From: an uncultured Paracoccaceae bacterium
GTDB lineage: Bacteria > Pseudomonadota > Alphaproteobacteria > Rhodobacterales > Rhodobacteraceae
DNA length: 64,000 nucleotides
Reading direction: 5' to 3'
Assembly: GCA_947497065.1 (NCBI GenBank)
Contig: CANMEQ010000004.1
Coordinates: 62,001 to 126,000, forward strand
Position numbers and translations under genes: made by a program. The notes beneath the pieces are model-generated. The model searched no databases. It was not told where the DNA came from and saw only the letters and a program-made list of their open reading frames with translations. Below are positions 45,209 through 54,637 of the stretch, in pieces; position 1 is the first letter of the stretch, and every line of letters starts with the position of its first letter.

Positions 45209-45931
45209 TTAAGCATCCTTGACCGCGCGGGCCAGTGCAAGCACGGAAACGTCATGCGCACCCGCGGAAAAACATGCGTCCGTCGCTGCCGCAAACGTGG
45301 CACCAGATGTCATAACATCGTCTACCAGCAAAATTTTCTTGCCAACCATGTGTCGAGCTTTCTTTGAGTGCACACAGATCGCATTGTTTAAAGTCTCAAA
45401 ACGTTGATTACGAGTTTGTCCCTCGAGCGACTTGGTTTTTCTGGTCCTGAGCAACCCATCCGCTAGAAAATCCACACCAAGATCCTTGGCCAGTTGCCCA
45501 CCCAGTAATGCGGCTTGATTATAGCGCCGTTTTAGCAAACGCGACCGATGCAAAGGCACAGGCAAAATCAATGTGTTTTCGTGCGCAAATTCAGCTGCCA
45601 CTTTTGCCATCCAAGGGCCAACGACCCGTGGGAGATCGGTTCTATCACCATGTTTCAGGGACAAAACTAAACGTCGCGCCGACCCTGAATACACAAAAAC
45701 CGCCCGCCCTTTTGACCATGGTCTACGAAATTTCATGCAGTCATCGCACAAAATATCTATGGAATCCGCGTCAAGGCCTAAAAGCGGTGTACCGCAAGCA
45801 TTGCAACACGCACCCTCGATAAACGGTGCTTCTGCCCAACAGGGTCCGCAAAATGAAAAGCTTTGATCAATACGCACGTCACAAATGGAGCATTGAGGTG
45901 GGTAGAATGCATGGATCACACTTTGCAACAT
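45209..45931 (-). CDS. ComF family phosphoribosyltransferase-like protein
   Basis: 240 aa. N-terminal double zinc-ribbon (CSICD, FCGPCW, CCNACG, CDDC; residues 13-75) and a C-terminal type I PRTase fold with the PRPP-loop KILLVDDVMTSGATF (about 198-212). In Firmicutes and Haemophilus ComF is needed for DNA uptake; in most Alphaproteobacteria the role is unproven. The start at 45931 (MLQSVIHAFY) is chosen over 45964 because GGGGG lies upstream and it avoids the divergent gene. Confidence 0.9.
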   Translation of the reverse strand: MLQSVIHAFYPPQCSICDVRIDQSFSFCGPCWAEAPFIEGACCNACGTPLLGLDADSIDILCDDCMKFRRPWSKGRAVFVYSGSARRLVLSLKHGDRTDLPRVVGPWMAKVAAEFAHENTLILPVPLHRSRLLKRRYNQAALLGGQLAKDLGVDFLADGLLRTRKTKSLEGQTRNQRFETLNNAICVHSKKARHMVGKKILLVDDVMTSGATFAAATDACFSAGAHDVSVLALARAVKDA

Positions 45932-45957
45932 TGGCCTAAACCCCCTAAATGGCATGT

Positions 45958-46779
45958 ATGACAACGCCTCCTCGCATGACAGACCGCTACACCTTGACCA
46001 AACATCGCGCCCGCGCGACCGAAATGTTTTTGCAAGACGCAGCTGCAGATGATGTTCAGGAAAGACTGATTGAGGTTAATAGGGCCTTTACGGAGCCCGC
46101 AATTGTTACGGGGTTCCCTGGTTTTTGGAGCAAACGGCTGCCGGACGCAAAGATCGTCGAAGATGCTGAAACATTGGACCTTGAAGAGAACGCGCATGAC
46201 TTGGTCATCCATGCGCTGTCGCTGCATTGGGCAGACGACCCTATTGGCCAGCTCGTGCAGTGCCGCCGTGCGTTGAAACCGGATGGCTTGTTGATCGCGA
46301 CACTATTTGCAGGTCAAACACTGCATGAACTACGCAGTTCGATGGCTGAGGCAGAAACGGCCACTATGGGCGGTCTATCACCGCGGGTGTTACCGATGGG
46401 GGAAGTTCGCGATCTTGGTGGGCTACTGCAGCGGGCAGGTTTTGCGTTGCCTGTTGCGGATATGATGCCGTTGAACGCAAGCTATGAAACTGCATTCCAT
46501 CTCATGCGTGATTTGCGCGCGATGGGTGAAACGAACGCGATGTTGGCACGGTCGAAATCGTTCACGCCACAATCGCTTTTTTCACATGCTGCCATGACCT
46601 ATCATCAGGCATTCGAATTACCAGATGGTCGAGTTCCGGCGACGTTTGAGATTGCAACGTTAACCGGCTGGGCACCTGCCGACAGCCAGCCCAAACCCCT
46701 TCGTCCAGGATCGGCGAAACAAAGTTTGGCCGAAGCTCTCGGGACACAAGAAACGCGCTTATCATCAAGCGACGATTGA
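45958..46779 (+). CDS. Methyltransferase-fold protein, NDUFAF5/BioC-like, degenerate SAM motif I
   Basis: 273 aa. The C-terminal part of a class I methyltransferase fold is clear (HDLVIHALSLHWADDPIGQL, ALKPDGLLIATLFAG), and the whole resembles alphaproteobacterial homologues of mitochondrial NDUFAF5. The expected glycine-rich SAM motif (DLGxGxG) is replaced by AIVTGFPGFWSKRL (about 39-52), so catalysis is doubtful. Start could be 45949, 45958 or 45976; none has a strong ribosome site. Divergent from comF. Confidence 0.75.
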   Translation: MTTPPRMTDRYTLTKHRARATEMFLQDAAADDVQERLIEVNRAFTEPAIVTGFPGFWSKRLPDAKIVEDAETLDLEENAHDLVIHALSLHWADDPIGQLVQCRRALKPDGLLIATLFAGQTLHELRSSMAEAETATMGGLSPRVLPMGEVRDLGGLLQRAGFALPVADMMPLNASYETAFHLMRDLRAMGETNAMLARSKSFTPQSLFSHAAMTYHQAFELPDGRVPATFEIATLTGWAPADSQPKPLRPGSAKQSLAEALGTQETRLSSSDD

Positions 46780-46835
46780 CGACCGGCTGTTTCCTATTAC
46801 TTCTCCACAAATACATCTGACAGAACGAGATCCAA

Positions 46836-47903
46836 ATGCCTGAATCCAATACAGACGCCGCCATTTGCCCCATGCACGCACCTTCAGACCACCCGAAAGT
46901 GAAACCAGCAAAGGTGGGGATTTTGTTGGCAAACCTCGGCACGCCGGACGGAACAGATTATTGGTCCATGCGGCGCTACCTGAATGAATTTCTGAGCGAT
47001 AAACGCGTCGTTGATTATTCAGCGTGGCTTTGGCAGCCGTTGTTGCAATTGGTCATTTTAACAAAACGCCCCTTCTCCAGTGGGGCTGCGTATAAAAGTA
47101 TTTGGAACGAAGAGGCTAACGAGAGCCCCCTTTTGACAATTACAAAGGCGCAAACGGCTGACATGAAAAAACGTTTGCAGCAGGTTTATGGCGACGACGT
47201 TGTTGTCGATTTCTGCATGCGGTACGGAAACCCATCGACCAAATCCAAAGTAAGGGAAATGGTCGATGCAGGATGTCAGAAAATTCTCTTTTTCCCTCTA
47301 TACCCACACTATGCCGGTGCGACTTCCGCGACAGCAAACGATCAGTTTTTCCGCGCATTGATGGACGAAAAGTGGCAACCAGTTGCACGGGTCGTTGAAC
47401 CCTATTTTGAGGATCCCGCCTATATCGACGCTTTGGCTCAGTCGATTGAAACTGCGTATGAGGCAGCGGAAACAAAGCCGGAGGTACTCGTTTGTTCCTA
47501 TCACGGGGTTCCGCAACGTTACCTTATGGAAGGCGACCCTTATCACTGCCAATGTCAAAAAACGACGCGACTTCTCAAAGAGCGTTTGGGGTGGGATGAC
47601 ACGCAGATCATCACGACGTTTCAGAGTCGATTCGGCCCAGAAGAATGGTTGCAACCCTACACCGTTGAAGAAGTGGCCCGCTTGGCCGAACGCGGGAAAA
47701 CAAACATCGCCGTATGTGCCCCGGCATTTTCCGCCGACTGCATTGAGACCTTAGAAGAGATCAACGAAGAGATTAAAGAGAGTTTTGAAGAAGCCGGTGG
47801 CGAACACTTTACCTATATTCCGTGCCTCAATGATAGTGACGCACACATGGATGCACTGAGCGGTATTGTTCAGCGCAATTTAAAAGGTTGGCTAGGGATC
47901 TAA
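46836..47903 (+). CDS. hemH: Ferrochelatase
   Basis: Inserts Fe2+ into protoporphyrin IX, the last step of haem synthesis. 355 aa. GILLANLGTPDGTDYWSMRRYL (about 28-49) opens the catalytic domain. SYHGVPQRY holds the conserved metal-site His (about 221), and CPAFSADCIETLEEI the conserved Glu. FQSRFGPEEWLQPYT is a family signature. An N-terminal extension with two Cys (CPMHAPSD) is short. Terminator at 47938-47966. Confidence 0.96.
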   Translation: MPESNTDAAICPMHAPSDHPKVKPAKVGILLANLGTPDGTDYWSMRRYLNEFLSDKRVVDYSAWLWQPLLQLVILTKRPFSSGAAYKSIWNEEANESPLLTITKAQTADMKKRLQQVYGDDVVVDFCMRYGNPSTKSKVREMVDAGCQKILFFPLYPHYAGATSATANDQFFRALMDEKWQPVARVVEPYFEDPAYIDALAQSIETAYEAAETKPEVLVCSYHGVPQRYLMEGDPYHCQCQKTTRLLKERLGWDDTQIITTFQSRFGPEEWLQPYTVEEVARLAERGKTNIAVCAPAFSADCIETLEEINEEIKESFEEAGGEHFTYIPCLNDSDAHMDALSGIVQRNLKGWLGI

Positions 47904-47937
47904 TCTTCAGCGAAACAATGCTTTTTAGTTAAAAAAC

Positions 47938-47966
47938 AAAAGGCCGCCTAAATAAGGCGGCCTTTT
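47938..47966. terminator. Bidirectional intrinsic terminator between hemH and the 64-aa gene
   Basis: Perfect 12-bp stem AAAAGGCCGCCT (47938-47949) / AGGCGGCCTTTT (47955-47966), 5-nt loop, A-run before and T-run within the 3' arm, so it works in both directions. Confidence 0.9.
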
Positions 47967-47987
47967 GCATCTGAAAGTCAGATAAAT

Positions 47988-48182
47988 TTAGTCAGCAGCT
48001 ACAGCAGCAGCAACCAGTGCGATCAAGATCAGTGGAATGATCAGGCCAGCAGAAGAAGAAGAACCAGCTGTTTCTTCAACGATTACTGGTACAGGTGTTT
48101 CGATGATTGGAGCAGCAGTGTTACCAGCGAAAGCAGTAGAAGCGACGCCAGCGAATGCAGCAGCAAGTGCGAATTTTTTCAT
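47988..48182 (-). CDS. 64-aa exported small protein with C-terminal hydrophobic segment
   Basis: Begins with a classical signal peptide (MKKFALAAAFAGVAS..AFA, cleavage about residue 19) followed by a short Pro/Val-rich linker (ETPVPVIVEETAG) and a hydrophobic C-terminus (LIIPLILIALVAAAVAAD, 47-64). The mature peptide would be a ~45-aa single-span membrane peptide. CTGGAG precedes the ATG at 48182, and a terminator follows, so it is a monocistronic gene. Codon use is strongly biased to a few Ala/Val codons, which suggests high expression. Family unknown to me; similar small proteins occur near hemH in roseobacters as far as I recall. Confidence 0.75.
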   Translation of the reverse strand: MKKFALAAAFAGVASTAFAGNTAAPIIETPVPVIVEETAGSSSSAGLIIPLILIALVAAAVAAD

Positions 48183-48567
48183 TTTAGTTCTCCAGTTAAT
48201 TGCCCACGGCAAAGTTAGTGAGGTTAAGCCATGGGCACCCAAGACTTCCCTCAGACTATGCCAAATCATGAAATTCAGCGTAATGCAAAGGTATTAGTCA
48301 AGAGAATCGCCTAAAACGGGAGAAATGTGGTCATATGAGCAACACTTAATCACCCAAGAGTAGGATCATAAACGCTCGGGGCGCTTCACACTCAGAAAAC
48401 ACGCTTAAACTACGGCGGCAAATCTCCATTTTTGGTTCGGAATAGACAGCAGCTGGCATGAAGTGAAATAAAAAGTGTCGCAAATCAGCCGCTTCACGCC
48501 GATGTGTGTTTGATTGACAGCAACCAAAGAGCTAATTGAGTAGAAATCTTTAAAGGTGGAATGAATA
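48183..48567. other. 385-nt intergenic region, no gene recognised
   Basis: Holds the 5' regions of two divergent genes. No ORF with a ribosome site, tRNA or clear hairpin-terminator was found. TTGACA at 48513-48518 could be a -35 for the CAP lipoprotein gene, but no well-placed -10 follows. Confidence 0.6.
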
Positions 48568-49125
48568 ATGCTTCGTCGTTCTTTGCTAATCGGTTTCATG
48601 TCCGTGGCTCTTGCTGCTTGCGGCGGGTCACAAGCGCCGATTGGCGCTGATGGTCTTCCGGGCCAACAAGTTTATCGAATTCGTGCTCAAGATACGGCGG
48701 ACGTCCAATTTAGAATGCTCGACGGATTAAATGCACTGCGCCAAGCGGCTGGTGGACCTGCAGTTCAATTGAACGCGCAACTAAACGCAGCTGCTGCTAC
48801 CCATTCACGAGACATGTCGGTACAAAACCGTCCCTGGCACTTTGGGTCAGACGGCTCATCCCCGCTAGAGCGTCTTCGTCGCGTCGGATACACTGGTCAG
48901 CTGACGGGTGAGACAATCTCAGAAACCTACGAGACAGAGCTCGAAACACTTGCCGCATGGATGCAAGAACCCAGCACACGTTCCGTTCTGTTGAATGCCG
49001 AGGCAAACGAAATGGGGTTCTCTTGGTTTCAGGAGAGCAATGGAAAAATCTGGTGGACATTGATCTTAGCTGACGGAACGAGGGTTGGTGCGATCGCTCA
49101 AGCAAACCCAGTGCCGTTGCAGTAA
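48568..49125 (+). CDS. CAP-domain (SCP/PR-1-like) lipoprotein
   Basis: 185 aa. Lipoprotein signal with lipobox LAAC (Cys18). A CAP domain follows: LDGLNALRQAAGGPAVQLNA, AAATHSRDMS with the conserved His, GETISETY (GEN-like) and WWTLILADG. Bacterial CAP proteins are extracytoplasmic, with proposed lipid- or peptidoglycan-related roles but little proof. The ATG has AAAGGTGG upstream. It ends 3 nt from the convergent L,D-transpeptidase gene. Confidence 0.9.
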   Translation: MLRRSLLIGFMSVALAACGGSQAPIGADGLPGQQVYRIRAQDTADVQFRMLDGLNALRQAAGGPAVQLNAQLNAAAATHSRDMSVQNRPWHFGSDGSSPLERLRRVGYTGQLTGETISETYETELETLAAWMQEPSTRSVLLNAEANEMGFSWFQESNGKIWWTLILADGTRVGAIAQANPVPLQ

Positions 49126-49128
49126 GTT

Positions 49129-49620
49129 TTAAGGGTAAAGGAAAATAGGAGTTCCGACATTTACCATTGCGTAAATGTCTTCCATCTCGCGGTCTTCTAC
49201 CGCAAGGCATCCCCAAGTCCAATCCGTGTCTTTCCGGAATACTTTCGGTGTTCCGTGAATGAATATGTCACCACCAGGCGATTCACCGCGGGCCGCAGCG
49301 CGCGCGCGATCTTCTGCATTTGGGTAGGAAATACCAATCGAAAGATGGAACCGACTGTTTGGGTTCTTTCGGTCAATATAATAGACGCCCTCAGGCGTTT
49401 TTCCATCGCCTTCGATTTCTTTGTGCCCGCGAGGTGCAAAGCCCAGCTCAAAATCATAGCTTTCCAACACGGTGTTTTCATTCAAAAGGAACATCTTTCG
49501 GCGTTCTTTTTGAACAACAATGCTCGTGACAGGCGGACCAGAATACACACGAAATTTGCTCGAACATGCTGTTAGTGCAAATAAAGCGGCTACGCTCGTA
49601 AATGTGCGTCTGTTCATCAT
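49129..49620 (-). CDS. L,D-transpeptidase (YkuD domain) lipoprotein
   Basis: 163 aa, probably an outer-membrane-facing lipoprotein (LTAC, Cys19). The YkuD domain is compact: HG at residues 122-123 and the catalytic Cys138 in TWGCLAV. Such enzymes form 3-3 peptidoglycan crosslinks or attach proteins to the wall. The length is short for the family but all core motifs are present. The gene starts 80 nt downstream of the rlmD-like gene on the same strand. Confidence 0.92.
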   Translation of the reverse strand: MMNRRTFTSVAALFALTACSSKFRVYSGPPVTSIVVQKERRKMFLLNENTVLESYDFELGFAPRGHKEIEGDGKTPEGVYYIDRKNPNSRFHLSIGISYPNAEDRARAAARGESPGGDIFIHGTPKVFRKDTDWTWGCLAVEDREMEDIYAMVNVGTPIFLYP

Positions 49621-49700
49621 GAAACCAAGTACCTGTACAATTTTTTACGTTGATATCGCAGCTTATAGATTTGTCATACGAAAATCCGGCGACCCCATTG

Positions 49701-50903
49701 TCACGACCGTGTGAAAGCCGCCACCAATTCAACGTGCTGCGACCATCGAAACTGGTCAACGACGTCCACCCAATCCATTGTAAATCCGGCGCTAATCAAT
49801 ACCGCAGCATCGCGTGAAAAGGTCACAGGGTTGCATGACACCATCGCAACCTTTTTCAGTTCAGACGCCGCCAGTGTTTTGATTTGCGCATCTGCACCGG
49901 CACGGGGCGGATCGAGAACCGCTACATCAAATTTGTTCAATTCATCCGGTTCGAGTGGCCGTCTGAACAAATCACGGTTTTCTGTCGTGACAGACTTCAA
50001 CCCCTTGGCGTGACGCCAGCCGCGATCCAAGGTCTCAAGCATCTCTGCGCCACCCTCTACCGCGTGAACTTCGGCTGATTTCGCAATCGACAACGCGAAT
50101 GTTCCTGCGCCCGCGAACAAATCCACGACCTTTTTTGCACCAACAACTGTCTCTAAAACAGATGCAACTAGCGCATCTTCACCTTCACGTGTCGCTTGCA
50201 GAAAGGCGCCAGCTGGAGGTGCGACACGTGCAGCGCCAAAGATTTGATCGGGGTCTTTTCGTGTGACGACCACATCATCGTTCCACGCAAGCCGTGCCAA
50301 GTCATGTGTTTCAGCAAGTCCAGCTAATTCAATTCGTAAAGGCCCGTCCAATTTGCGCTCGGTTTCTACCAGCACGTCTAAACCACCAGCCGTGTCTGTG
50401 ACTGTCAAATTGACCTCAGACTTACGGGATGCTGCAAGAATCGTAAGCGCCTCAAGCGCAGGGAACCCACCGATGATTGAAGGTTGAACGAGCTGGCAGC
50501 CAGAAACCTCTATCAGTGCATCCGATGCTTTCGCATGAAAACCAACCATCGCCCCTTTTTTGGTTCGACGCCCTGAAAACCGGGCGCGCCGGCGGCTTTG
50601 AGCAGGAGAGGTGTGAATTTTGCGGAACGGAAACGGCAATCCACGTGCACTCAATGCTCGCTCGACGATTGCTGTTTTCCAGTTCGCTACAAAATCATCA
50701 GACGCGTGTTGCATCGCACAACCGCCACAGCTTTTGAAATGTCGGCATGGTGGTTTCACGCGGTCAGCAACCGGCGTCACGATGCGTGCGGTGCCATCGG
50801 GTTGGGGATCGACGTCCTCGCCCGGTAGAACCCTTTCCAACAACGTGCCATCTGCCAATTGCCCCAGGCCCGCTTGGGTCAGCCGTTCAACTCTATGCGT
50901 CAT
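49701..50903 (-). CDS. Class I SAM-dependent RNA methyltransferase, RlmC/RlmD/TrmA (RumA) family
   Basis: 400 aa; makes 5-methyluridine in rRNA or tRNA. N-terminal TRAM-like region, [4Fe-4S] ligands C53, C59, C62 (CRHFKSCGGC) and a fourth Cys near 134 (SGCQLVQ). SAM motif VVDLFAGAGTFALSIAK (about 262-278), VLDPPRAGA and the catalytic Cys in MVSCNPVTFSRDA. Its start overlaps the preceding ABC gene stop (TAATG). Exact target nucleotide not decided. Confidence 0.92.
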   Translation of the reverse strand: MTHRVERLTQAGLGQLADGTLLERVLPGEDVDPQPDGTARIVTPVADRVKPPCRHFKSCGGCAMQHASDDFVANWKTAIVERALSARGLPFPFRKIHTSPAQSRRRARFSGRRTKKGAMVGFHAKASDALIEVSGCQLVQPSIIGGFPALEALTILAASRKSEVNLTVTDTAGGLDVLVETERKLDGPLRIELAGLAETHDLARLAWNDDVVVTRKDPDQIFGAARVAPPAGAFLQATREGEDALVASVLETVVGAKKVVDLFAGAGTFALSIAKSAEVHAVEGGAEMLETLDRGWRHAKGLKSVTTENRDLFRRPLEPDELNKFDVAVLDPPRAGADAQIKTLAASELKKVAMVSCNPVTFSRDAAVLISAGFTMDWVDVVDQFRWSQHVELVAAFTRS

Positions 50904-52753
50904 TATTCTGCTGCGTCTTTCTTGGAATCAAAACCGCCGGATTGGCGGTTCCAGTACCGCGCATAGGTGCCACCCTGCGCGAGTAAGTCTTCATGTTTGC
51001 CTTCTTCTACAATCTGACCCTGCTCAAGCACAATAATACGATCCATACCCGCAATCGTCGACAAACGGTGCGCAATAGCCACAACAGTTTTGCCAACCAT
51101 CGCGCGAGAGAGAGCGTCCTGAATGGCAGCCTCTACTTCACTATCCAGCGCACTCGTTGCTTCATCCAAAATCAAAATTGGAGCGTCTTTGAGCATAGCT
51201 CGCGCCAGCGCGATCCGTTGGCGTTGACCACCCGACAATTTCACACCGCGCTCACCCAAATGCGCATCGTATCCTTCACGCCCATAATTATCGCGTAGAT
51301 CTTTGATGAAATCGTGGGCTTCCGCTTTTCTTGCAGCCGTCGTCAACATTTCAAAATCAGAATCTGGCCGACCGTAAGAAATATTGTCGCGAGCCGATCG
51401 GTTAAACATAGCCGTTTCTTGCGTGACCATCCCAATCGCCTGTCGCAAACTGTCTTGCGTAACGGACCGAATGTTCTGGCCATCGATCTCAACAGCGCCT
51501 TCCTCAGGATCATACAACCGCAGCAACAATGCAACGAGCGTAGATTTACCAGCACCAGATGCGCCAACAATCCCAAGCTTCTCACCCGCTTTGATTGTTA
51601 GATTTACCCCTCCAATACCGCCAGCCTCGCCACCATATTGAAAGGAAACATCGCGGAACGAGATTTCTGCGTTCGACACCTTCAATTCGGTAGCATCGGC
51701 TTCATTTGTCAATTGATGTGGTGGTGTCAGGGTCTTCATTCCATCCTCCGCCTCACCGATATGGCTAAAAATACCCATCAATGTGAAACTCACCCAGCCT
51801 GTCATTTGGCTCAAACGAATAGATACCGCACCAATGGCTGCCAAATCACCGGGGGTAACCCCCGCGTCCCGCCATGCGAGACCAAAACCCACCATTGCCA
51901 GCGGCAGAACACCGGCGATTGTAATCAACCCAAATCGAAAGAGGGTCGCGACCTCGCCATACTCCAAGGCGCGCTCACGCAATTCTTGCATCGCCTTTTG
52001 AGCTGCGTCCGTTTCAAAACGGGTTCCAGCAAACAACTTGACCGTTTTTATGTTTGTAATCGTGTCGACAACTTGCCCGGTCAGGTTGGCCTGTGCGCCA
52101 GCACGACCCTTGGACCGCACACGAATGCGCGGCAGAAAATACCGCAAAAACAGAACGTAGCTCGAAAACCAAAGCGCAAGTACGATCAATAAGCGACCAT
52201 CCACACCTAAAATAAGCACTGCTGTGCCAATCACTGTAGCGAGTGAAAAAAGAATGGCGTTTACCGTTTCGATCACCACCTCGGTCAACGAGCGCGACAC
52301 CTGCATCTGCTTTTGCGCAATGCGACCGGCAAAATCGTTGTCGAAAAACGTTACCGCTTGACCCAATGTCCAACGGTGCAGACGCCCGACCACCAAAGCA
52401 AACAGGTTCGGACCTAGAACGACCGACTGAAACGATGCAGACAAGCCCATAATTGCAGGTCGCAAAATCATCAGTAAAAAGACAGCACCGATAAGCAACC
52501 AAGCGCTGTCACCGATTGGATTGGAGGAGGCCGCGATGTCTACGACCTTTCCCAACAAATACATCGATAAAACCTCAGATGCACCCGCCGCCGCAGATAT
52601 CACGCCGGCCACAAAAATCATCGGCCAAGCGCCAGACAGCGCCCAACGGAAGAAGCGCACCAATGTTGCAGGTGGCGCACCATCCGCCTCCATCCGGCTA
52701 TCGATCAAGCCACCAAGGTGCTCAATTGCCTCTTGATATCGCTTTGCGATCAT
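50903..52753 (-). CDS. ABC exporter half-transporter (ABCB/MsbA type), second of a pair
   Basis: 616 aa with an N-terminal six-helix transmembrane domain (about 30-345) and C-terminal ATPase: Walker A GASGAGKSTL, Q-loop MVTQETAMF, signature LSGGQRQRIALARA, Walker B ILILDEATSALD, H-loop AIAHRLST. All catalytic residues, including the Walker B Glu, look intact. It follows a close paralogue with ATGA overlap, so the two probably form a heterodimer. Substrate unknown (lipid or drug). Confidence 0.93.
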   Translation of the reverse strand: MIAKRYQEAIEHLGGLIDSRMEADGAPPATLVRFFRWALSGAWPMIFVAGVISAAAGASEVLSMYLLGKVVDIAASSNPIGDSAWLLIGAVFLLMILRPAIMGLSASFQSVVLGPNLFALVVGRLHRWTLGQAVTFFDNDFAGRIAQKQMQVSRSLTEVVIETVNAILFSLATVIGTAVLILGVDGRLLIVLALWFSSYVLFLRYFLPRIRVRSKGRAGAQANLTGQVVDTITNIKTVKLFAGTRFETDAAQKAMQELRERALEYGEVATLFRFGLITIAGVLPLAMVGFGLAWRDAGVTPGDLAAIGAVSIRLSQMTGWVSFTLMGIFSHIGEAEDGMKTLTPPHQLTNEADATELKVSNAEISFRDVSFQYGGEAGGIGGVNLTIKAGEKLGIVGASGAGKSTLVALLLRLYDPEEGAVEIDGQNIRSVTQDSLRQAIGMVTQETAMFNRSARDNISYGRPDSDFEMLTTAARKAEAHDFIKDLRDNYGREGYDAHLGERGVKLSGGQRQRIALARAMLKDAPILILDEATSALDSEVEAAIQDALSRAMVGKTVVAIAHRLSTIAGMDRIIVLEQGQIVEEGKHEDLLAQGGTYARYWNRQSGGFDSKKDAAE

Positions 52754-54597
52754 TCGGTCGCCTCCTCATCTGTCTGTAAGAACCCGCCCGACTGGCGCGA
52801 CCAGAACCCTGCGTATTGGCCCTTTAACGCCAACAATTCCGCATGCGTTCCATCTTCAACAATTTTGCCGCTATCCATCACAATAATCCGATCCATCTGC
52901 GCAATCGTAGATAAACGGTGAGCGATCGCGATGACCGTCTTGCCCTCCATCAACCCGTAAAGCGTTTCCTGAATTGCGGCTTCGACTTCGCTATCTAGCG
53001 CACTTGTTGCTTCATCCAACAACAACACGGGCGCATCTTTGAGAATTACGCGCGCGAGCGAGATACGTTGCCGCTGCCCCCCGGATAGTTTCACACCACG
53101 TTCGCCCACCTGAGCGTCGTATCCTGTGCGCCCCTGCCCGTCTTCAAGATCAAGAATAAAGTCATGAGCTTCAGCTTGTTTGGCGGCAGCTATCATCTCG
53201 TCTTCAGAGGCATTCGGATTGCCGTATAAAACGTTTTCACGCACCGATCTATGCAACAGAGAGCTATCTTGCTGCACCATTCCAATCGACCTTCGGAGAC
53301 TATCTTGCCGCACCAATGCAATGTCTTGACCATCAATCCGAACACGACCGTCTTCCGCATCGTAAAACCGCAAAAGAAGCTTTACGAGGGTCGATTTCCC
53401 GGCTCCAGACCGACCAACCAAACCGACCTTTTGCCCCGCGGGAATCTTAAGGTTCAAATCACTTATCCCACCAGACGTTCGGCCATAGTGATGGGACAGA
53501 TTCTCAATCTCAATTGTTCCGTCCGTGACGATGAGCTCTCGCGCGCGCTCTGCGTCGATCAAGCTCACTGGTTGTGCGATGGTTTCCATGCCCTCAGACA
53601 CAACGCCAAGCTCACGGAACAGGCTTGTTACGGCCCACATGATCCATCCGGTCATAGCGTTCAAACGGAGCGTTAACGCCGCAGCAGCTGCTACAACCCC
53701 AGCTGTCGTCAGCCCATTTGCCCAAAGGTACAACCCCCATCCGACAACGGACACGATTAGAAATCCATTTAGAAGGACGAGGCTGACATCCATAATGGTG
53801 AACAAACGCATCTCACGGATAAATGTTTGCCGCGCATGTTCAATTGCATCCTTGGCGTAAGATACCTCGCGGTCGTCATGAGCGAACATTTTGACCGAAT
53901 GAATATTTGTATAACTATCGACGACACGACCTGTCACTTCTGAACGTGCATCAGACGATGCCTTAGAGGCTGGCCCGACCCGTTTAACAGTCCAGCGGAG
54001 CAGCCCAATGTACATCAACACCCAGACAATCATCGGAGCCATCAACATGGGATCCGCATCGGCCAGCAGAATTGCAGCACCCACAATGTACGCGAGCGCG
54101 AAGGTTACCGCGTCAAAAATTTGAAACGCAACCTCGCCCGCCGCGGGTGGGGTTTGCATAATTCTATTTGCGATCCGCCCTGCAAAATCATTTTCAAACC
54201 AACCAACGGACTGGCGCAAAACATGTTTATGGGCACGCCAGCGCACCAGCGTTCCAACGTTGGGCAATATCGTTTGATTTAAAAGCGCGACATCAATGAC
54301 CTGCAGCAACGGTCGCAGCGTTAGTAGAAACACACCGACCAGCACAAACTCCCAACCGTGATCCCGCCACACAGTTTCCTCTCCGCCGGGTGCGATCAAA
54401 TCAACAAGTCTACCCATGTAGGCGATCAACCAAACCTCAATAGCGGCGACGACGAAAGACATAACGCCAGCTGCCCAAAACACGTGTTTAAACGACTTCA
54501 GATACCCCCAAAGGAACGGCCAAAGGCGCGTTGGGGGTGTGTCCTCTTGCGGATAATCAGCGTAAGGATCGACAAGGTTTTCGAAGAAGCGAAACAC
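52750..54597 (-). CDS. ABC exporter half-transporter (ABCB/MsbA type), first of a pair
   Basis: 615 aa with the same layout as its neighbour: TM domain (about 35-340), then Walker A GRSGAGKSTL, signature LSGGQRQRISLARV, Walker B VLLLDEATSALD, H-loop AIAHRLST. Both partners keep complete sites, unlike heterodimers with one dead site. 40 nt after lysE on the same strand. Confidence 0.93.
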   Translation of the reverse strand: MFRFFENLVDPYADYPQEDTPPTRLWPFLWGYLKSFKHVFWAAGVMSFVVAAIEVWLIAYMGRLVDLIAPGGEETVWRDHGWEFVLVGVFLLTLRPLLQVIDVALLNQTILPNVGTLVRWRAHKHVLRQSVGWFENDFAGRIANRIMQTPPAAGEVAFQIFDAVTFALAYIVGAAILLADADPMLMAPMIVWVLMYIGLLRWTVKRVGPASKASSDARSEVTGRVVDSYTNIHSVKMFAHDDREVSYAKDAIEHARQTFIREMRLFTIMDVSLVLLNGFLIVSVVGWGLYLWANGLTTAGVVAAAAALTLRLNAMTGWIMWAVTSLFRELGVVSEGMETIAQPVSLIDAERARELIVTDGTIEIENLSHHYGRTSGGISDLNLKIPAGQKVGLVGRSGAGKSTLVKLLLRFYDAEDGRVRIDGQDIALVRQDSLRRSIGMVQQDSSLLHRSVRENVLYGNPNASEDEMIAAAKQAEAHDFILDLEDGQGRTGYDAQVGERGVKLSGGQRQRISLARVILKDAPVLLLDEATSALDSEVEAAIQETLYGLMEGKTVIAIAHRLSTIAQMDRIIVMDSGKIVEDGTHAELLALKGQYAGFWSRQSGGFLQTDEEATE

Positions 54598-54637
54598 GGC
54601 AAGGTTGTCCTTTCGCCCCCTTGTAGACCGATTTAGA

